This document shows, piece after piece, positions 61,109 through 64,000 of a stretch of DNA of 64,000 nt. The DNA comes from Eucalyptus grandis (taxonomy: Eukaryota; Streptophyta; Magnoliopsida; Myrtales; Myrtaceae). How positions within the stretch are numbered: position 1 is the first letter of the stretch; every line of letters starts with the position of its first letter. The DNA lies in contig NC_052618.1 in the NCBI RefSeq assembly GCF_016545825.1, positions 19,171,561 through 19,235,560 on the forward strand, read 5' to 3'. A program made the translations under genes and the position numbers. Under the pieces are notes generated by a model that had not been told where the DNA came from, did not search any database, and was given only the letters and a program-made list of their open reading frames with translations.

Positions 61109-62096
61109 ATAGGCGCTATTGATGGCACCCACATTCATGCTTCTGTACCTGTGTTGAAGCAAATCCCATTTAGAGGTAGGAAAGACACCGCCACTTAGAA
61201 TGTGATGTGTGTTTGTTCATTTGATATGAAATTTACTTTTGTATATGTTGGTTGGGAAGGCTCTGCCAACGATTGTTGAGTGCTTGCAGCAGTACTGGAG
61301 ACTCCTCACTTGGAATTTCCTTGGCAGCCACCAGGTATTTTTTTTTTTTTTTTGGTGACCTAGGAATTTCGTACAGTCGGCAGCCGACGAGTAAACTTGG
61401 GGGGACATGTAAGCAAGAGGACCGACCACCCCCAGTGTCCCATTTAAGACCCCAAGCGACTGTGAGGGGATTTAAACTCCTCCCCTTCGTGAGGAGGAGA
61501 GAGCCCAAACCATCGCGACCACCAAGGCGGTGGTCCGCCACTAGGTATTTGTTTGTCCTTTAAGGAGTAATTTTCTTTATGATTATATTTATAGTTACGA
61601 ATTATGACCAATGTATGAATACATTGTTGTAGGCAAATATTATGTTGTGGATTCTAGTTATGCAGCAATTCCGGGATTTTTAACTCATTTTAGAGGTGAT
61701 CGATATCATTTAAATGAGTATAGGGATAGAGCGAGACGGCCAACAACTGCAAGAGAATTGTTCAACTATAAGTATTCTTCTTTAAGGAATGTCATTGAAA
61801 GATCATTTAGGGCATTAAAAAATTGCTTTTTCATTTTGAAACACATACCCTCATTTGCAATTCGAAAGCAAGCACATATCGTAATTTTATATTGTGCCAT
61901 CTATAATTACATCCGTGATCAAGACAAGATGGATAAGAACTTTTCCCTATATAGAGATCTAATGTACTTGGCTGAACTTACGCAGGATGAGCTTGCAAAT
62001 GTTCAGTTGACCAAGGAGGGAAACAAAATAAATATGCTTAGGAAAATCGTTACCAATAAAATGGTAAGGGATAATAATATGCCGGAAAGTCCATGA
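61109..62096 (+). pseudogene. PIF/Harbinger transposase, C-terminal half
   Basis: The frame begins IGAIDGTHIHASVP, with the first catalytic aspartate at 61,121. It continues through IPFRGRK, NVMCVCSFDMKFTFVYVGWEGSAND and FPWQPP to a splice donor at 61,334/61,335. The second exon starts at 61,633 and completes PPG-KYYVVDSSY (second aspartate). It goes on with GDRYHLNEY, SSLRNVIERSF (catalytic glutamate) and a stop at 62,094-62,096. All three DDE residues survive. Two stops break the first exon: TAG at 61,196 and TGA at 61,277, both explicable as C-to-T changes of a glutamine and an arginine codon. The N-terminal domain is missing. A SINE sits in the intron. Confidence 0.85.
61341..61536 (-). 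mobile_element. tRNA-derived SINE
   Basis: Read on the minus strand, a body of about 183 bp ends in a poly(A) tract (plus-strand T run 61,338-61,353). It is flanked by a 14-bp duplication, GCCAC(C/T)AGGTATTT, at 61,327-61,340 and 61,537-61,550. Near its 5' end TGGTCGCGATGG resembles a Pol III A box, and AGTTTAAATCC resembles a B box with C-to-T and G-to-A changes. These are the marks of a tRNA-type SINE that inserted by target-primed reverse transcription. Confidence 0.85.
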
Positions 62097-62369
62097 AATT
62101 GTATTTTCAACTTTTGTAATGTATTAGTATTATTTCGACTATTATTTTGTATTTAAGGATTTCCTATGTTGTTATTTATCCAATTTTTATTCTTAGAAAT
62201 AGAAATTTTATTATGTTATCAAACGAATTGCTGTTCTAGAAATAGAAATTTTGAGTTGTTATCAAACGGGTTTCTTTGCTTAGAAACTTGTTTGGAGAAT
62301 AGAAATTGAGAAATCAATTTCTGCTAGAAATCAATTTCTATTCCAGAAATTTTATCATGCATAGCCAAA

Positions 62370-63600
62370 GCCTACTTATGACGAGACATGATAAGTTTTG
62401 AAGCTAAACGGTTGGTCGAGAATGGTGAGAGTATTGGCATTAGAGAGGATAAATTGGCTAGAGTTTGAAGTCATTACAGGCCTAGTCAATTGAGAGGAAC
62501 CCCAAAAAGTAATGGAATTAATTGACCAAGGGTCAAGTTCGTGGAATGAACACACGAGTTATTTGATGAGCATATTATGAAAGAAATACTAGCCATTCGG
62601 ATGAAATCATAATTAAAAAGGGGTAAATATGTATGGGTTGGCAACTAAATTGGGGAGTACACAGTTAAACATGGGTACACTAGATCTATCGCAATATAGC
62701 CAAAGCCTTAGACAAATTAAGCATTTTCTTCACATTAGCCACCCCGATCCTTATGGACTAAAATTTGGAAACTACATATAGACCCTAAAATCCACATCTT
62801 TCTTGTGGAGTATGTGCCAAAATGCTCTACTCACGAAGGAGAATTTGTACAAAAGGAATGTGCTACTTGACTTGCTTTATCGATTATGCTAGAAGGAGGA
62901 ACACCTCTTCGTCCTATGCAACTAGACTGAGGAAATTTGATCAAATCCAAAGTTAAATGTAAACACGTAGCCGCTGAATTTAACAAAAATGGACAAATGG
63001 GTTGACCAAGTATTTACCTTAGAGCTGGGACACGGTCTCAAGAATGAGTTGCAGTAACACTGTGGCTAATCCGGAAAGCTCTTACATGTTTCAATTGAGG
63101 CGACCCAATGCCATAGCCCTTGTCAAAGACACCCTCCTCCAGAGATTGCTATTGGAACCTCCAATCTACAAATCAATGGACAAGAGAGAATGACTCGCTC
63201 GGTTGTTAATGTGTGTCGAGATCACGGGAAACTAATTACAAGTGATTTTGCGAAGAAGATGATAGCTTTCCATTGCACTTGAGATCGAAGCCCTAACATT
63301 GCAGGAGGCTTTGTCATAGATATAGGAAGTGCAAGAGGACGGAAAGATCTCTGGCTTGCATGTGAAGATTTTGACTGACAATAAACCTATAGTTAGACTC
63401 GTAGAAGAAATAAACCTTAGCTCATTGGCCTTATGGACCCTCTCTGTGGATTGCGAAAAGGTACTAGCCCAAGTACAAGAATCTCACTAACCTATTGCCC
63501 ATGGGAAGCCAATCGAGAATTGCAATTATCAAAGCCTACCCAAAATGGACACTCTCTCAACTCAACTGGCTCTCTGATAAGCCCCCTGGCCTCTCTGGGA
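62370..63600 (+). pseudogene. LINE 3' part: zf-RVT and RNase H-like remnant
   Basis: After the Harbinger element the LINE continues with EAKRLVENGESIGIREDK. Next comes a zf-RVT-like stretch, KIWKLHIDPKIHIFL (about 62,760). A degenerate RNase H-like region follows (about 63,270-63,420: IEALTLQEALS, then HVKILTDNKPIVRLVEEI). Frameshifts and stops are frequent. The 3' end lies near 63,700, at an (AAT)n-like run, 'aaaaataataataataa'. The element is dead. Confidence 0.7.
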
Positions 63601-63625
63601 TTGTTTAGACTCTTGTTATCTATGC

Positions 63626-63680
63626 TTGTCGAGTACCACTTTTTTTTTTTTTTTTGTGAACATTGTCAAGTACCACTTTT
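63626..63680. mobile_element. Tiny poly(T)-bearing insertion with target duplication
   Basis: TTGTC(G/A)AGTACCACTTTT occurs at 63,626-63,643 and again at 63,663-63,680. Between them are only a T run and 'gtgaaca'. This is what a severely 5'-truncated SINE or similar retroposon on the minus strand would leave. Confidence 0.5.
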
Positions 63681-63859
63681 GAATGAATGAAAAATAATAA
63701 TAATAACTTAGATTTAAAAAAAGTTCAAAAAACTTAAAATGAAGAACAAACCGATTGACCAAAATCGGAATTAAAACACAGAATTACATCGATTGTTCGT
63801 GCTTCGTGGTCGGAGTAGTCGCCAACAGCAGCCAGAAGCACGTATGCGACCAGCCGCGA

Positions 63860-63894
63860 ATGGGTTCTCGGGCGTTCTTCCTCTCGCTCAGACG
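63860..63894 (+). CDS. Possible first exon of a gene running off the window
   Basis: An ATG in the context gcgaATGGG opens MGSRAFFLSLR, then a donor CAGACG|gtaagc at 63,894/63,895. The local GC content and CG-rich words rise sharply against the AT-rich LINE before it, as at a plant promoter and 5' exon. An N terminus rich in serine, arginine and leucine would suit an organelle-targeting peptide. No further exon is in view, so the product is unknown. Confidence 0.3.
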
Positions 63895-64000
63895 GTAAGC
63901 AGCAGAAACCGCCGTACCCAATATTCCTTTTCGTCTCGCAAGCTTTTTGGTTCGATGAGCTCGTGGTCCGATACCGATTCTTGGCGTTCTCCAGAACGAG

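Larger units (their letters stand above)
56987..62366 (+). mobile_element. PIF/Harbinger element with nested Ty3/gypsy and SINE
   Basis: The ends GGCTGCGCATGATAAAATTT and, in reverse, GGCTATGCATGATAAAATTT are inverted repeats. AAA lies on both sides (56,984-56,986 and 62,367-62,369) as a 3-bp duplication. Removing the element restores the LINE reading (GMA|KAYL). It carries the C-terminal half of a DDE transposase. The N-terminal half is missing, probably through one deletion that also removed the 5' part of the gypsy element now inside it. The terminal 250 bp resemble the MITEs at 32,397-37,492, which makes this their coding relative. Confidence 0.85.

Overview
This is TE-rich nuclear DNA of a flowering plant (a eudicot; the composition and repeat style would fit a woody species, perhaps Myrtales, but that is only an impression). 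The evidence is spliced plant genes with GT-AG introns, a complete plant cycloartenol synthase, a plant prefoldin subunit, and layered plant transposons. There is no bacterial, plasmid or CRISPR content, and I found no undescribed multigene system.

Layout. 1-8,550: a broken 2-oxoglutarate-dependent dioxygenase (minus strand, 3,425-7,232), next to a duplicated fragment of the neighbouring prefoldin gene that was later split by a solo LTR (about 509-2,470). 9,219-13,128: intact prefoldin subunit 1 gene (minus strand, six exons, one of only 7 nt). 13,960-17,580: three non-autonomous transposon-like elements. 18,691-31,020: cycloartenol synthase (minus strand, 18 coding exons, 757 residues, all key residues present), with a 5' UTR intron and a TATA box. 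These are the only two intact genes; both are housekeeping genes, and nothing suggests they work together.

31,440-63,700 holds no intact host gene. It has segmental duplications (31,438-34,720 again at 37,508-41,580; 41,251-45,850 again at 46,616-56,110) and a deep transposon nest. A LINE remnant in the second 41-kb-type copy is interrupted by a Ty1/copia-like solo LTR, a Ty3/gypsy solo LTR and a PIF/Harbinger element. The Harbinger element carries a truncated Ty3/gypsy element with its 3' LTR and a tRNA-derived SINE. Many insertions can be proved from target-site duplications and from empty sites in the paralogous copy. The best signals are the 7-nt microexon in prefoldin 1, a Harbinger family seen at three stages (coding remnant, deletion derivative, short MITEs), a SINE whose target duplication copied a splice donor, and a recurring GC-rich 'core' in MITEs with different ends. 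At the right edge (63,860) a first exon of another plus-strand gene may begin.
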